Origin: Sinorhizobium mexicanum
GTDB taxonomy: Bacteria; Pseudomonadota; Alphaproteobacteria; Rhizobiales; Rhizobiaceae
Assembly: GCF_013488225.1 (NCBI RefSeq)
Contig: NZ_CP041238.1
Location: forward strand, 273,501-337,500
Reading direction: 5' to 3'
Length of the DNA: 64,000 nt
Position 1 is the stretch's first letter; every line of letters starts with the position of its first letter. Both the position numbers and the translations under genes were made by a program. Below the pieces are notes generated by a model. That model ran no database searches and was not told the DNA's origin. It was given only the letters and a program-made list of their open reading frames with translations. Below, piece after piece: positions 52,521 to 61,976 of the stretch.

Positions 52521-54674
52521 ATGTTCGAGACCCACAAGGTAGAAATCGAATGGGCAGGGCGTCCGCTCAAGCTCGAGACAGGCAAGATCGCGCGTCAGGC
52601 TGACGGTGCCGTTCTCGCCACCTACGGCGAAACGGTGGTGCTCGCCACCGTCGTTTCGGCCAAGGCGCCGAAGCCCGGCCAGGACTTCTTCCCGCTCACC
52701 GTCAACTACCAGGAAAAGACCTACGCTGCCGGCAAGATCCCGGGCGGTTATTTCAAGCGCGAAGGCCGCCCGAGCGAAAACGAAACGCTCGTTTCCCGGC
52801 TGATCGACCGTCCGATCCGTCCGCTCTTCCCGGAAGGCTACAAGAACGACACCCAGGTGATCGTCACGGTCATGCAGCATGACCTCGAAAACAATCCGGA
52901 TGTTCTCTCGATGGTTGCCGCGTCGGCCGCACTGACCCTTTCGGGCATCCCGTTCATGGGGCCGATCGGCGGCGCCCGCGTCGGCTACATCAACGGCCAA
53001 TATGTGCTGAACCCGCACCTCGACGAAATGGATGAATCCTCTCTCGATCTCGTCGTCGCCGGCACCCAGGAAGCCGTGCTGATGGTCGAGTCGGAAGCCA
53101 AGGAACTGCCGGAAGACATCATGCTCGGCGCTGTCGTCTTCGGCCAGAAAGGCTTCCAGCCGGTGATCGACGCGATCATCAAGCTCGCCGAAGTTGCCGC
53201 CAAGGAGCCGCGCGAGTTCGAGCCGGAAGATCATTCCGCCCTCGAAAACGCCATGCTTTCGATTGCCGAAGACGAACTGCGCAATGCCTACAAGATCACC
53301 GAAAAGGCTGCCCGCTACTCTGCCGTCGACGCCGTCAAGGCCAAGGTGAAGGAACACTTCCTGCCGGAAGGCATCGAGAACCCTGCTCACACGGCGGAAG
53401 AAATCGCTGCCGTCTTCAAGCACCTGCAGGCCAAGATCGTCCGCTGGAACATCCTCGACACCCAGAGCCGCATCGACGGCCGCGACCTCGTCACGGTTCG
53501 CCCGATCGTCGCCGAAGTAGGCCTCCTGCCGCGCACGCACGGTTCCTCGCTCTTCACCCGCGGCGAAACGCAGGCGATCGTGGTTGCCACGCTCGGCACC
53601 GGCGAAGACGAGCAGTATGTCGATTCCTTGACCGGCATGTACAAGGAAAACTTCATGCTGCACTACAACTTCCCGCCCTTCTCGGTCGGTGAAACGGGCC
53701 GCATGGGTTCTCCGGGCCGTCGTGAAATCGGTCACGGCAAGCTCGCCTGGCGCGCCATCCACCCGATGCTGCCGACGGCGGAACAGTTCCCCTATACGCT
53801 GCGCGTCGTTTCCGAAATCACCGAGTCCAATGGCTCCTCCTCGATGGCCACCGTCTGCGGCACATCGCTGGCGCTGATGGATGCAGGCGTCCCGCTTGCA
53901 AAGCCCGTCGCCGGTATCGCCATGGGCCTCATCAAGGAAGGCGATCGTTTCGCCGTTCTCTCCGACATTCTCGGTGACGAAGATCATCTCGGCGACATGG
54001 ACTTCAAGGTTGCGGGCACGGAAGCCGGCATCACCTCGCTGCAGATGGACATCAAGATCGAGGGCATCACCGAAGAGATCATGGGCGTTGCACTCAACCA
54101 GGCCAAGGGCGGCCGCATGCACATTCTCGGCGAAATGGCCAAGGCGATCTCCGAGAGCCGCGGCCAGCTCGGCGAATTCGCACCGCGCATCGAAGTGATG
54201 AACATCCCGGTCGACAAGATCCGTGAAGTCATCGGTTCCGGCGGCAAGGTCATCCGCGAGATCGTCGAGAAGACCGGCGCCAAGATCAACATCGAGGACG
54301 ACGGTACGGTCAAGATCGCATCCTCGTCCGCCAAGGAGATCGAAGCGGCCCGCAAATGGATCCACTCGATCGTCGCCGAGCCGGAAGTCGGCCAGATCTA
54401 CGAAGGCACGGTCGTCAAGACCGCCGATTTCGGCGCCTTCGTCAACTTCTTCGGCGCCCGCGACGGCCTGGTCCACATCTCGCAGCTCGCGTCCGAACGG
54501 GTCGCCAAGACAACCGACGTCGTCAAGGAAGGCGATAAGGTTTGGGTCAAGCTGATGGGCTTCGACGAGCGCGGCAAGGTTCGCCTCTCCATGAAGGTCG
54601 TCGATCAGGCGACCGGCAAGGAGGTCGTCGCTGAGAAGGCCGAGAAGAAGGACGGCGGCGAAGCGGCCGAATAA
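52521..54674 (+). CDS. pnp: Polyribonucleotide nucleotidyltransferase (PNPase)
   Basis: 717 aa phosphorolytic 3'-5' exoribonuclease and degradosome component. First RNase PH core (residues 1-140) has [20 protein letters not shown] and the FFRR-like loop [17 protein letters not shown]. The helical linker and second core (310-540) have [17 protein letters not shown] and [20 protein letters not shown] domain ([12 protein letters not shown]) and an S1 domain ([20 protein letters not shown]) end the protein, with a short Lys/Glu tail. AAGGACAG is just upstream of the ATG. Confidence 0.98.
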   Translation: MFETHKVEIEWAGRPLKLETGKIARQADGAVLATYGETVVLATVVSAKAPKPGQDFFPLTVNYQEKTYAAGKIPGGYFKREGRPSENETLVSRLIDRPIRPLFPEGYKNDTQVIVTVMQHDLENNPDVLSMVAASAALTLSGIPFMGPIGGARVGYINGQYVLNPHLDEMDESSLDLVVAGTQEAVLMVESEAKELPEDIMLGAVVFGQKGFQPVIDAIIKLAEVAAKEPREFEPEDHSALENAMLSIAEDELRNAYKITEKAARYSAVDAVKAKVKEHFLPEGIENPAHTAEEIAAVFKHLQAKIVRWNILDTQSRIDGRDLVTVRPIVAEVGLLPRTHGSSLFTRGETQAIVVATLGTGEDEQYVDSLTGMYKENFMLHYNFPPFSVGETGRMGSPGRREIGHGKLAWRAIHPMLPTAEQFPYTLRVVSEITESNGSSSMATVCGTSLALMDAGVPLAKPVAGIAMGLIKEGDRFAVLSDILGDEDHLGDMDFKVAGTEAGITSLQMDIKIEGITEEIMGVALNQAKGGRMHILGEMAKAISESRGQLGEFAPRIEVMNIPVDKIREVIGSGGKVIREIVEKTGAKINIEDDGTVKIASSSAKEIEAARKWIHSIVAEPEVGQIYEGTVVKTADFGAFVNFFGARDGLVHISQLASERVAKTTDVVKEGDKVWVKLMGFDERGKVRLSMKVVDQATGKEVVAEKAEKKDGGEAAE

Positions 54675-54694
54675 GCCTGCCCCTCCGAGATATC

Positions 54695-54806
54695 AGCGCG
54701 GGATGAGGAAAGTGTGCGCGGTTTTCCGCCCGCATCCCGCGCTAACTTTCTAGAGTCGATCACGCTTATGATTTTGGGTCGGTTCGACCCAAAATCATCG
54801 TGATCT
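54695..54806 (+). repeat. Family B repeat, full copy
   Basis: AGCGCGGGATGAGGAAAGTG, CGGTTTTCCGCCCGCATC, CCGCGCTAACTTT, TAGAGTCGATCACGC, then GATTTTGGGTCGGTTCGACC and CAAAATCATCGTGATC. The last part is a perfect hairpin, AT-rich at the base. It lies directly 3' of pnp. Confidence 0.78.
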
Positions 54807-54807
54807 A

Positions 54808-54842
54808 GGGGGCGTGGAGCGGATCGCTCTGCGCCCCCTTTC
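54808..54842 (+). terminator. Probable terminator after pnp and repeat
   Basis: GGGGGCG (54808-54814) pairs with CGCCCCC (54832-54838), with an inner GAGC/GCTC extension, and is followed by TTTCT. It ends the pnp transcript ahead of the methyltransferase gene. Confidence 0.6.
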
Positions 54843-54868
54843 TGTAAGCAACGAACGGATTCGATCTC

Positions 54869-55885
54869 ATGAGCCGCGACGCACTGAAGACCTTGTTCCA
54901 CCCTTTCGAGACCGGTGTCATCGATCCTCCGGGAGAGGATGAACGCGTGCTCTTTCTCGGGGCGGAGGCGGGCTACAGGCTGCCGCAGGGCTTTTCCGCC
55001 TCGATTGCCGCCGTGCAGCCCCTGAGGCCGCTCTATCGCGCACTGGAAGCGGCACGTGCCGACGTAACTCCGCTCGCCGAGGGCGACGAATATGACGCCG
55101 CGCTGGTGCTTTGCGGCAAGCACAAGGGCGAAAACGAGGACCGGATCGCCGAGGCGCTCAAGCGCACCCGCGCCGGCGCACTGATCGTTATAGCAGGTGG
55201 TAAGGAGGACGGGATCCAGTCGCTGCGCAAGAGGATCGGCAAATTCGGTTGGGACGGGGACTCGCTGCCGAAATACCATGGTGTCGCCTTCTGGTTCACC
55301 CGCCCCGAAGATGTGTCGGACGCCATGTCTCAGCTTGCCAAGGTGCCGGTGCGTGTCGACGGGCTGTTCGAGGCGACGCCAGGAATGTTCTCTCATGACC
55401 GGGTCGATGCCGGTTCGGAGCTTCTTGCCTCGCGCCTGCCCAAGGATCTTACCGGCCACGCGGCCGATTTCGGTGCCGGCTGGGGTTATCTCTCGGTGAT
55501 GCTCGCCCACGCCTCGCGGGGCCTGAAGGGCATCGATCTTTTCGAGGCGGACTATGAAGCCTTGGAGGCCGCACGCGTCAACATGATGGCGAACGCCCCC
55601 TCGATCCCGGCCCGCTTCTATTGGCACGACCTGACCACCGAGGAGACCCGCGACAAATACGATTTGATCGTCATGAATCCGCCCTTTCACGAGGGGCACG
55701 CCGCAGAGCCGTCGCTCGGTGCCGCGATCATCAAATCCGCCGCCAAGGCCTTGAAGCACGGCGGCAAGCTGATGCTGGTTGCCAATCGCGGCCTGGCCTA
55801 CGAGCAGGTTCTTGCGGAAAACTTCAAGGAGAGCGGCGAGACCTGCCGCAATGCGCGCTTCAAGGTGCTCTGGGCGAAACGCTAG
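54869..55885 (+). CDS. RsmC/RlmG-like class I SAM-dependent methyltransferase
   Basis: 338 aa with an N-terminal degenerate methyltransferase-like half and a C-terminal active half, as in 16S rRNA G1207 methyltransferase RsmC. The SAM loop is VADFGAGWGYLS in sense (read as AADFGAGWGYLSVM), the acidic residue is in GIDLFEADYEALEAAR, and the catalytic motif is DLIVMNPPFHEG. NPPF marks N-methyltransferases acting on an exocyclic base amine. The start MSRDALKTLFHPFE lies 27 bases after a terminator. Exact rRNA position is not certain. Confidence 0.88.
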   Translation: MSRDALKTLFHPFETGVIDPPGEDERVLFLGAEAGYRLPQGFSASIAAVQPLRPLYRALEAARADVTPLAEGDEYDAALVLCGKHKGENEDRIAEALKRTRAGALIVIAGGKEDGIQSLRKRIGKFGWDGDSLPKYHGVAFWFTRPEDVSDAMSQLAKVPVRVDGLFEATPGMFSHDRVDAGSELLASRLPKDLTGHAADFGAGWGYLSVMLAHASRGLKGIDLFEADYEALEAARVNMMANAPSIPARFYWHDLTTEETRDKYDLIVMNPPFHEGHAAEPSLGAAIIKSAAKALKHGGKLMLVANRGLAYEQVLAENFKESGETCRNARFKVLWAKR

Positions 55886-56021
55886 GACGCTCCGGACGGC
55901 GCCGCAGCTCAGCTGTGACGCGTCGTCGTTTCCAGTTGCCAGCAGGGACGATCAGGCACACCATGTCGTGCCGGGCATGACGGCATACAGCACGAGCGTC
56001 TTTGCAGGAGAGGAGCAGGCT

Positions 56022-56258
56022 ATGGGATTCGGACCCGCTCGACCACCTATGATGGAAGATGTCGAAGAGGTGATTGCGCGCGACATCAAGAGTGCCGAAG
56101 GGCACGGCGAGACGTCGGAAGTTCCCCTGCCGTTCCTGCGCAACCTCTATCGCGTGCCGCTTGTGTCGGGAAAGCTGCAGCATATGCGTCGCGCCGTTGT
56201 CGGCCTCGGGCTTTTGGCCATTCTGTTCGGATTGATCTGGGCCTGGACGGCGGGCTGA
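56022..56258 (+). CDS. Small membrane protein of unknown function
   Basis: 78 aa starting MGFGPARPPMMEDVEEVIAR, cytoplasmic acidic N-terminal part, then PFLRNLYRVPLVSGKLQHMR and one C-terminal membrane helix (VVGLGLLAILFGLIWAWTAG). This makes it a tail-anchored type. AGGAGAGGAG lies 6-15 bases upstream and decides the start; an in-frame ATG at 55978 lacks one. I do not recognise the family. It is monocistronic between the methyltransferase and the convergent fab operon. Confidence 0.68.
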   Translation: MGFGPARPPMMEDVEEVIARDIKSAEGHGETSEVPLPFLRNLYRVPLVSGKLQHMRRAVVGLGLLAILFGLIWAWTAG

Positions 56259-56320
56259 TCCGAGTGCGAGCAATGCCAGGAAAGGTGTGTAATGGTTTTC
56301 CCGGCGGATTTGCGTCGATC

Positions 56321-56425
56321 TGCTGCATGTTTCCTTAAATCGTAACCGATTTAAGGACCAAAACATGCAGCAATTCAAAGTGCTAAAGCCTCCTTTGCGC
56401 GTCTGATAAGACGCGGGGGCGCTTT
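56321..56425 (+). repeat. Family A mosaic repeat, full copy
   Basis: TGCTGCATGTTTCCTTAAAT, CGTAACCGATTTAAGG, AACATGCAGCAATTCAAAG, CTCCTTTGCGCGTCTG and ATAAGACGCGGGGGCGC. This is one of the best conserved copies. It lies between convergent genes, 24 bases 3' of fabI. Confidence 0.78.
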
Positions 56426-56449
56426 CGTGAATAAGCCGGATCGGCTGTC

Positions 56450-57256
56450 TTACTCCACGTCGGCGGTGCGCAGTGCCTCGAGCGTCGGCATGGAGGTGAT
56501 GTTGTAGCCGGAATCCACATAGTGGATTTCGCCTGTGACGCCGCGCGAAAGATCGGAAAGAAGGTACAGCGCCGAATTGCCGACATCGTCGATCGTCACC
56601 GTCCGGCGCAGCGGCGAATTCTTCTGCTGCCAGGAAAGCATCGCACGGGCGTCCGAGATGCCGGCGCCGGCGAGCGTGCGGATCGGCCCGGCGGAGATCG
56701 CGTTGACGCGGATGCCGCGGGTGCCGTAGTCGGCGGCGAGATAGCGCACCGAAGCCTCGAGCGCCGCCTTGGCAACACCCATCACATTGTAGTTCGGCAT
56801 CACCCGCGTCGAGCCGCCATAGGTCAGCGTCAGCATCGTGCCGCCTTCGTTCATCAGTTCGGCGGCGCGCCTGGCGATCTCGGTGAAGGAGAAGCAGGAG
56901 ATGACCATGGTGCGGCTGAAGTTGTCGCGCGTGGTATCCGCGTAAAGTCCCTTCAACTCGTTCTTGTCGGAGAAGCCGATGGCGTGAACGATGAAATCAA
57001 GCTTTCCCCAGCGCTCCTTGATCGCAGAGATCACGGCGTCGACTGAGGCGATGTCCTCGACGTCGCAGGGCAGCAGGAAGTCGGAATTGACTTCCGCGGC
57101 GAGCGGCTTCACCCGCTTGCCGAGCGCTTCGCCCTGATAGGTGAAGGCGAGTTCGGCACCCTGGGCGGCGAGCGCCTTCGAGATTCCCCAGGCAATAGAA
57201 TGGTTGTTGGCCACACCCATGATGAGGCCGCGCTTTCCGTTCATCAGTCCGTTCAT
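56450..57256 (-). CDS. fabI: Enoyl-ACP reductase (NADH), FabI family
   Basis: 268 aa short-chain dehydrogenase that completes each fatty-acid elongation cycle. The nucleotide-binding motif is GVANNHSIAWGI near residues 14-25. The catalytic Tyr-x6-Lys appears in NYNVMGVAKAALEASVRY, with the AGPIRTLAGAGI substrate loop. The start is MNGLMNGKRG at 57256, four bases after fabB. It is the third gene of the leftward fabA-fabB-fabI operon. Another FabI may exist elsewhere in rhizobia. Confidence 0.95.
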   Translation of the reverse strand: MNGLMNGKRGLIMGVANNHSIAWGISKALAAQGAELAFTYQGEALGKRVKPLAAEVNSDFLLPCDVEDIASVDAVISAIKERWGKLDFIVHAIGFSDKNELKGLYADTTRDNFSRTMVISCFSFTEIARRAAELMNEGGTMLTLTYGGSTRVMPNYNVMGVAKAALEASVRYLAADYGTRGIRVNAISAGPIRTLAGAGISDARAMLSWQQKNSPLRRTVTIDDVGNSALYLLSDLSRGVTGEIHYVDSGYNITSMPTLEALRTADVE

Positions 57257-57260
57257 TGTG

Positions 57261-58481
57261 TTATCCGTTATAGCGCTGGAAGACGAGCGTGGCGTTGGTG
57301 CCGCCGAAGCCGAACGAGTTCGAAAGAACGGTGTCGATCTTGGCGTTGTCGATCCGCTTGCGAACGATCGGTACGCCTTCGAACTCGGGATCGAGCTCGC
57401 TGATATGCGCGCTTTCGCCGATGAAGCCGGCCTGCATCATCAGCAGGCCGTAGATCGATTCCTGCACGCCGGCAGCACCCAGCGAATGGCCTGTGAGAGA
57501 TTTGGTCGACTGGATATGTGGCATCTTCTCGCCGAAAACCTCGCGGATGGCGCCGATTTCCTTGGAGTCGCCGACTGGCGTCGAGGTTCCGTGGGTGTTG
57601 ATGTAGTCGATATCGCCCTTCACGGTCGCGAGCGCCTGACGCATGCACCGCACGGCGCCTTCACCGGACGGGGCAACCATGTCGTAGCCGTCGGAGGTTG
57701 CGCCATAACCGACGATCTCGGCATAGATCTTGGCGCCGCGGGCCTTCGCATGCTCCAGCTCCTCGAGCACCAGAACGCCGGCGCCGCCAGCAATCACGAA
57801 GCCGTCGCGGTTGACGTCATAGGCGCGCGAGGCCGCGGACGGCGTGTCGTTGAACTTCGAGGACATCGCGCCCATGGCGTCGAAAAGATTGGACATGGTC
57901 CAGTCGAGATCCTCGTGGCCGCCGGCGAACATCACGTCCTGCTTGCCCCACTGGATCATCTCGGCAGCATTGCCGATGCAGTGCGCCGAGGTTGAGCAGG
58001 CGGACGAGATCGAGTAGTTGACGCCATGGATCTGGAACCAGGTCGCAAGCGTGGCCGAGGCCGTCGAGGACATCGCCTTCGGGACTGCGAAGGGGCCGAT
58101 GCGCTTGGGGCTCACGTTCTTGCGGGTGACGTCGGCAGCCTCGACGATGGTGCGGGTCGAAGGACCGCCCGAGCCCATGATGATACCGGTGCGTTCATTG
58201 GTGATGTCGCCGGCTTCGAGCCCCGAATCCGCGATTGCCTGCTTCATCGCCACGTGATTCCAGGCGCCGCCCTGCGACAGGAAGCGCATGGCGCGGCGGT
58301 CGACAAGGTCCGTCGGGTCGAGCGAAGGCGCGCCCCAGACCTGGCACTTGAAGCCGTTCTCGGCGAAATCCGGGGAAAACGTGATGCCCGATTTCGCATC
58401 GCGCAGCGACGCCGTGACTTCCTCGGCATTGTTGCCGATCGAGGAAACGATGCCGAGGCCCGTGACAACTACCCGTCTCAT
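57261..58481 (-). CDS. fabB: Beta-ketoacyl-ACP synthase I
   Basis: 406 aa condensing enzyme that elongates unsaturated acyl chains made by FabA. The active-site cysteine is in [16 protein letters not shown]. The two catalytic histidines are in [12 protein letters not shown] and [11 protein letters not shown], and the C-terminal glycine-rich [15 protein letters not shown] is present. AAAAGG precedes the ATG. It lies between fabA (47 bases upstream) and fabI. Linkage to fabA supports FabB rather than FabF. Confidence 0.95.
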   Translation of the reverse strand: MRRVVVTGLGIVSSIGNNAEEVTASLRDAKSGITFSPDFAENGFKCQVWGAPSLDPTDLVDRRAMRFLSQGGAWNHVAMKQAIADSGLEAGDITNERTGIIMGSGGPSTRTIVEAADVTRKNVSPKRIGPFAVPKAMSSTASATLATWFQIHGVNYSISSACSTSAHCIGNAAEMIQWGKQDVMFAGGHEDLDWTMSNLFDAMGAMSSKFNDTPSAASRAYDVNRDGFVIAGGAGVLVLEELEHAKARGAKIYAEIVGYGATSDGYDMVAPSGEGAVRCMRQALATVKGDIDYINTHGTSTPVGDSKEIGAIREVFGEKMPHIQSTKSLTGHSLGAAGVQESIYGLLMMQAGFIGESAHISELDPEFEGVPIVRKRIDNAKIDTVLSNSFGFGGTNATLVFQRYNG

Positions 58482-58528
58482 GGTACTGACCTTTTCTTAA
58501 CTTGAACCCGTCCTGGCCGTTTTGCGGC

Positions 58529-59044
58529 TCAGTCGGCCTTTTCCTGGAAAAGACCGACCCTGAGGTCGCTGGCCTTGTAGATCACTTCGCCGTCGGCCTT
58601 CATCCAGCCGTCGGCAATGCCGAGCACCAGGCGGCCGCGCATCACGCGCTTGAAGTCGATGCCGTATTCGACCAGCTTGGTCTTCGGCGTCACCATCCCT
58701 GTGAATTTCACCTCGCCGGTGGAGATCGCGCGGCCCTTGCCGGGCTCGCCGAGCCAACCGAGGAAGAATCCGGTCAATTGCCACATGGCATCGAGGCCAA
58801 GGCAGCCCGGCATGACGGGGTCGCCCATGAAATGGCACGGGAAAAACCAGAGGTCCGGCGTGATGTCGAACTCGGCGCGGATGTAGCCCTTGTTGTGTGG
58901 GCCTCCGGTTTCCGAGATGTCGGTGATGCGGTTGAACATCAGCATCGGCGGCAGCGGCAGTTGGGCATTGCCAGGGCCAAACATTTCACCTCGGCCGCAG
59001 GTCAGGATTTCCTCATAGCTGAAGCTGGATTGTCTGGTTGTCAT
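58529..59044 (-). CDS. fabA: 3-hydroxydecanoyl-ACP dehydratase/isomerase
   Basis: 171 aa bifunctional hot-dog-fold enzyme introducing the cis double bond at C10 for anaerobic unsaturated fatty acid synthesis. The active-site His is in [20 protein letters not shown] (a FabA signature), with Asp in the same helix. The start [14 protein letters not shown] at 59044 is used. It is the first gene of the fab operon and divergent from irr, which might place fab genes near iron control, but no iron box was recognised. Confidence 0.96.
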   Translation of the reverse strand: MTTRQSSFSYEEILTCGRGEMFGPGNAQLPLPPMLMFNRITDISETGGPHNKGYIRAEFDITPDLWFFPCHFMGDPVMPGCLGLDAMWQLTGFFLGWLGEPGKGRAISTGEVKFTGMVTPKTKLVEYGIDFKRVMRGRLVLGIADGWMKADGEVIYKASDLRVGLFQEKAD

Positions 59045-59432
59045 GAATGGTCGTTTCCCCGAGTGACTGAGTGTTCCCCGACCAGCTTTAGAGCAAGTTC
59101 GGGCTGAATTGAAGCGTGGCCCTGCGCCGATGGCAATCCCGCCAGCCGCAGTTTCCGCTTCGACGATATCCTATAAGGTAGTGCGGATGGCGGCGAAAAC
59201 CCGCTTCACTTTTTCTCTCATGCGGCTCTTATTTGCGACATCGTTCCGCCGTCGCTTACAGTATGAATGTGGGCACGACCAGAGTTAAATGCCAGCCTTC
59301 CCCTGCTTTGGGCCGATTTTCAGGCGTTTGCACCCCCTGGAAGCTCGGAATCTATTGAAAGCGGCGGCGGCAGAAGTTATATCGCAAACGGATAATCTGT
59401 GAATTTTGGTCAGGATACCGAAACGGCTGCGT
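59045..59432. other. Divergent intergenic region fabA/irr
   Basis: Gene-free stretch of 388 bases. It contains the irr promoter (59355-59383). For fabA a TTATAG at about 59171-59176 on the minus strand is a weak -10 candidate. No iron control element could be recognised by eye. Confidence 0.45.
59355..59383 (+). promoter_or_regulatory. Promoter of irr
   Basis: TTGAAA (59355-59360), 17-base spacer, TATATC (59378-59383). The predicted start near 59390 gives a leader of about 43 bases to the ATG. Confidence 0.6.
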
Positions 59433-59855
59433 ATGACGAAAGCACCACAAATGTGTTCGCAGGAGAGGCTGCGCAATTCGGGGTTGCGCCCGACACGCCA
59501 GCGTGTCGCGCTTGCGGATCTCATTTTCGCCAAGGGCGACCGTCACTTGACCGTCGAGGAACTGCACGAAGAGGCGGTCGAGGCCGGCGTCCCGGTTTCG
59601 CTTGCCACCGTCTACAACACGCTGCACCAGTTCACCGAAGCGGGCATGATCCGCGTGCTGGCGGTCGAGAGCGCCAAAACCTATTTCGACACCAACGTGT
59701 CCGACCACCATCACTTCTTCGTCGAAGGTCAGAATGAGGTGCTCGACATTCCGGTGAGCAATATCCAGATCGACAATCTTCCGGAGCCTCCGGAAGGCAT
59801 GGAAATCTCCCATGTCGATGTCGTGGTCCGCCTGCGTCGCAAGTCCGACCGCTGA
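59433..59855 (+). CDS. irr: Iron response regulator Irr (Fur family)
   Basis: 140 aa. The Fur-type winged helix is LRNSGLRPTRQRVALADLIF, then VSLATVYNTLHQFTEAGMIR. The dimerisation part carries the histidine cluster DHHHFFVEG used for haem in rhizobial Irr. The N-terminal haem regulatory motif GCPWH of Bradyrhizobium Irr is absent. The four cysteines of zinc-binding Fur are also missing. Start MTKAPQMCSQ at 59433 is used. Irr represses haem and iron-use genes when iron is low. It is divergent from fabA. Confidence 0.93.
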   Translation: MTKAPQMCSQERLRNSGLRPTRQRVALADLIFAKGDRHLTVEELHEEAVEAGVPVSLATVYNTLHQFTEAGMIRVLAVESAKTYFDTNVSDHHHFFVEGQNEVLDIPVSNIQIDNLPEPPEGMEISHVDVVVRLRRKSDR

Positions 59856-59914
59856 CCACAGGACCGGCGCCGCGCCCGCCGGACGCTGAAGGCGCCTGAT
59901 AGTTTCCAGGACTT

Positions 59915-60550
59915 CTACATCACGTCGTTCGGGTGACGGCCCGGACCGGCCTTGTCGATCGGCAACGTCCAGCCATACCGCAACGCACCGCCGCGCACGG
60001 CAAAGGCCGCCAGCACGCCGAGTGCCGATGTCACGGCCAACGGCATGCCGATCATCGTCGCGGATACGAAAGCGCCGGCGCCGACAAGAGCCGCGGTGAC
60101 GTAGATCTCCGGCCGCAGCAGCACGGAGGGCTCTCCGGCCAGCAGGTCGCGCAGGATGCCGCCAAAGGTTGCCGTCAGCATGCCGGTCACGATCGCGACG
60201 ACCGGCGAGCCTGTCGCCGCCAGGCCTTTCGCTGCACCCATGACGCAATAGGCCGAAAGGCCGACCGCATCGAGCCAAACGAGCATGCGGTAGCGGGATT
60301 CGAAGCGGTGGGAAGTTAGGAACACCAGGAGCCCGACCGAGGCGCAGACAATCAGATAGGCCGGGTTCAATACCCAGAACACGGGTGTTGCCCCCAGGAT
60401 CACGTCGCGCATCGTGCCGCCGCCGATGCCGGTGACCGACGCCAGGAAGAGATAGCCGATGATATCGAGCTGCTTGCGGGACGCCGAAAGCGCGCCTGTC
60501 GCGGCGAAGACGGCCACACCGGCATAATCGAGGATTTCAAGGATCGGCAT
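59915..60550 (-). CDS. UPF0126/TRIC-type membrane channel protein (YicG-like)
   Basis: 211 aa with seven membrane helices and two internal repeats. The paired glycine-rich motifs GVAVFAATGALSASRKQLDI and SVTGIGGGTMRDVILG come first, with the second-half copy GMLTATFGGILRDLLAGE. Bacterial members form trimeric cation channels. Potassium or glycine-related transport has been proposed for the family, with no specific evidence here. It is convergent with irr and monocistronic. Confidence 0.9.
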   Translation of the reverse strand: MPILEILDYAGVAVFAATGALSASRKQLDIIGYLFLASVTGIGGGTMRDVILGATPVFWVLNPAYLIVCASVGLLVFLTSHRFESRYRMLVWLDAVGLSAYCVMGAAKGLAATGSPVVAIVTGMLTATFGGILRDLLAGEPSVLLRPEIYVTAALVGAGAFVSATMIGMPLAVTSALGVLAAFAVRGGALRYGWTLPIDKAGPGRHPNDVM

Positions 60551-60653
60551 GGATGCTCCGCTTTGGACTGCGTTGATCCGGGATCGACGCTATCCGCGAT
60601 CATTAGCGCAACGCTGGAAATAAGTCAGCGGGCGGCTCTATCATCAGGATATG

Positions 60654-60793
60654 CGCCCCTCTCGAGGTCGAAGGCACTCGCTCGTCACTCTGGCCCTCTC
60701 CCTGTCAGGACGCGGAGAGGGCCAGGGAGGCCCCGGCTCGTCCCTTCGCCCCGCATGCGGGGAGAAGGTGGCCGGCAGGCCGGATGAGGGGCG
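60654..60793. repeat. RIME-like intergenic palindromic repeat, copy 4
   Basis: Opposite orientation to copy 1: it ends CGCATGCGGGGAGAAGGTGG, CCGGCAGGCCGGATGAGGGG, with a CCCTCTCC...GGAGAGGG hairpin in the left half. It lies just 3' of the YdcF-type gene, which ends at 60821. Confidence 0.75.
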
Positions 60794-60820
60794 TCACCGG
60801 CACGCCGTGTCGCGACAGAT

Positions 60821-61606
60821 CTAACGCGGCAAAAGCGTCTGCGTCCGGCCGAGCAGGTAATACGCAAGCAGCCCGGTCCATTCCTTGGCGGCGGTCGTCG
60901 TCAGCTGCGCGTTGAGCGCAGGCTGGGTGAAGTCAAAGCCGAGCCGCACCTTGCCGCTCGTGCGATAATCCGTCGGCCACGGCATCACGTCGATACCGAA
61001 CGAACGAAAGAGGCCGACCGAGCGCGGCATGTGGTAGGCTGAGGTGACGAGCGCGCAGTGCTCCATTCGGTTTGCGCTCAACAGATCCCTGGTATTGCGT
61101 GCGTTCTCGAAGGTGGTGCGCGAGTCTTCCTCGCGGACGAGGCGTTCGGGGGCGATGCCGAACGCATCGAAGAACGCCCGCGAGGCTTCCGCGTCGCCGG
61201 CATAGCCGCCACTCAAGGAGCCATCGCCGCCCGACACGAGGATGCGGGCAGCAGGATAGGTCTTGGCGAGCCGGACGGTCTCGACGAAGCGCTCCGCCGC
61301 CTGGTTGAGTTCGATGCCGCCGCGCCCGGCAATCACCACGTTCTCGAAGGCGCCGCCAAGCACGATGATGCAGGAGAGCTCCGCCGGCGGGGAGGGGCGG
61401 GGGAACCGATCCTCGAGGATCTGCAGAAAATAGGAGCCTGTTGTCGTGAACAGCGTCACGAACAGCGCCACGAGGCCGAGTGAGCCGAAGACACCGCCGA
61501 TGCGCGCGCGGCCGCGCAGCGCCAGCACAAAGCCGATAAGGATGCTGAAGAAGGCGAGCGAAAGCGGCTGGGCAAGGAGCCAGAAGATCTTGGAGGCAAG
61601 AAACAT
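60821..61606 (-). CDS. YdcF/ElyC-like (DUF218) membrane protein
   Basis: 261 aa. Two N-terminal membrane helices (residues 5-30 and 35-58) are followed by a DUF218 domain with IIVLGGAFENVV, ARILVSGGDGSLSGGYAGDA, the charged RLVREEDSRTTFENARNT and VTSAYHMPRSVGLFRSFGI. ElyC (YcbC) in E. coli supports envelope peptidoglycan and lipid carrier metabolism, and the domain layout matches. The start MFLASKIFWLLAQPLS at 61606 is used. Function is inferred from family. Confidence 0.88.
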   Translation of the reverse strand: MFLASKIFWLLAQPLSLAFFSILIGFVLALRGRARIGGVFGSLGLVALFVTLFTTTGSYFLQILEDRFPRPSPPAELSCIIVLGGAFENVVIAGRGGIELNQAAERFVETVRLAKTYPAARILVSGGDGSLSGGYAGDAEASRAFFDAFGIAPERLVREEDSRTTFENARNTRDLLSANRMEHCALVTSAYHMPRSVGLFRSFGIDVMPWPTDYRTSGKVRLGFDFTQPALNAQLTTTAAKEWTGLLAYYLLGRTQTLLPR

Positions 61607-61808
61607 GAGGTAATCGTTGTGGCGCCTGATTGGTTAATTTTCTGCAAATTCCGGCGTCATCATGCGGGCAGCGAGGCCGTCGCGTTCGTCACCGGCTGAA
61701 CCTGTCGTAACCCAGACGACATTCTGACGACGTTGCCGAGAATGCAACGCGTACGCGCAAGAATCTGCGCGGTCAGAGGCCTTCGTATCGCAAGTCATTG
61801 GAAAATTT

Positions 61809-61884
<76 letters not shown>

Positions 61885-61947
61885 ATCAGGGTCCGGCAGT
61901 GCCGGTTCCGGGAAGATCGTCAGGCGTTTTGCCCGGCGAGTGGCGGC

Positions 61948-61976
61948 TTATTACTTCTGCTTTTGGCAGATGGCAA
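61948..61976 (-). promoter_or_regulatory. Promoter of tRNA-Ala
   Basis: On the minus strand TTGCCA (61971-61976) and TAATAA (61948-61953) are separated by 17 bases. The tRNA begins about 64 bases downstream of the -10. Confidence 0.6.

Noticed and set aside
52179..54476. Long open frame (765 codons) antisense to pnp
   Set aside because: Frame shadow of pnp in a GC-rich genome; no domain-like sequence. It also runs through a family A repeat at its 3' end.
14900..56425. Repeated intergenic elements as a CRISPR array
   Set aside because: Copies are dispersed over 40 kb, vary in length and are not separated by regular spacers; no cas gene was seen.
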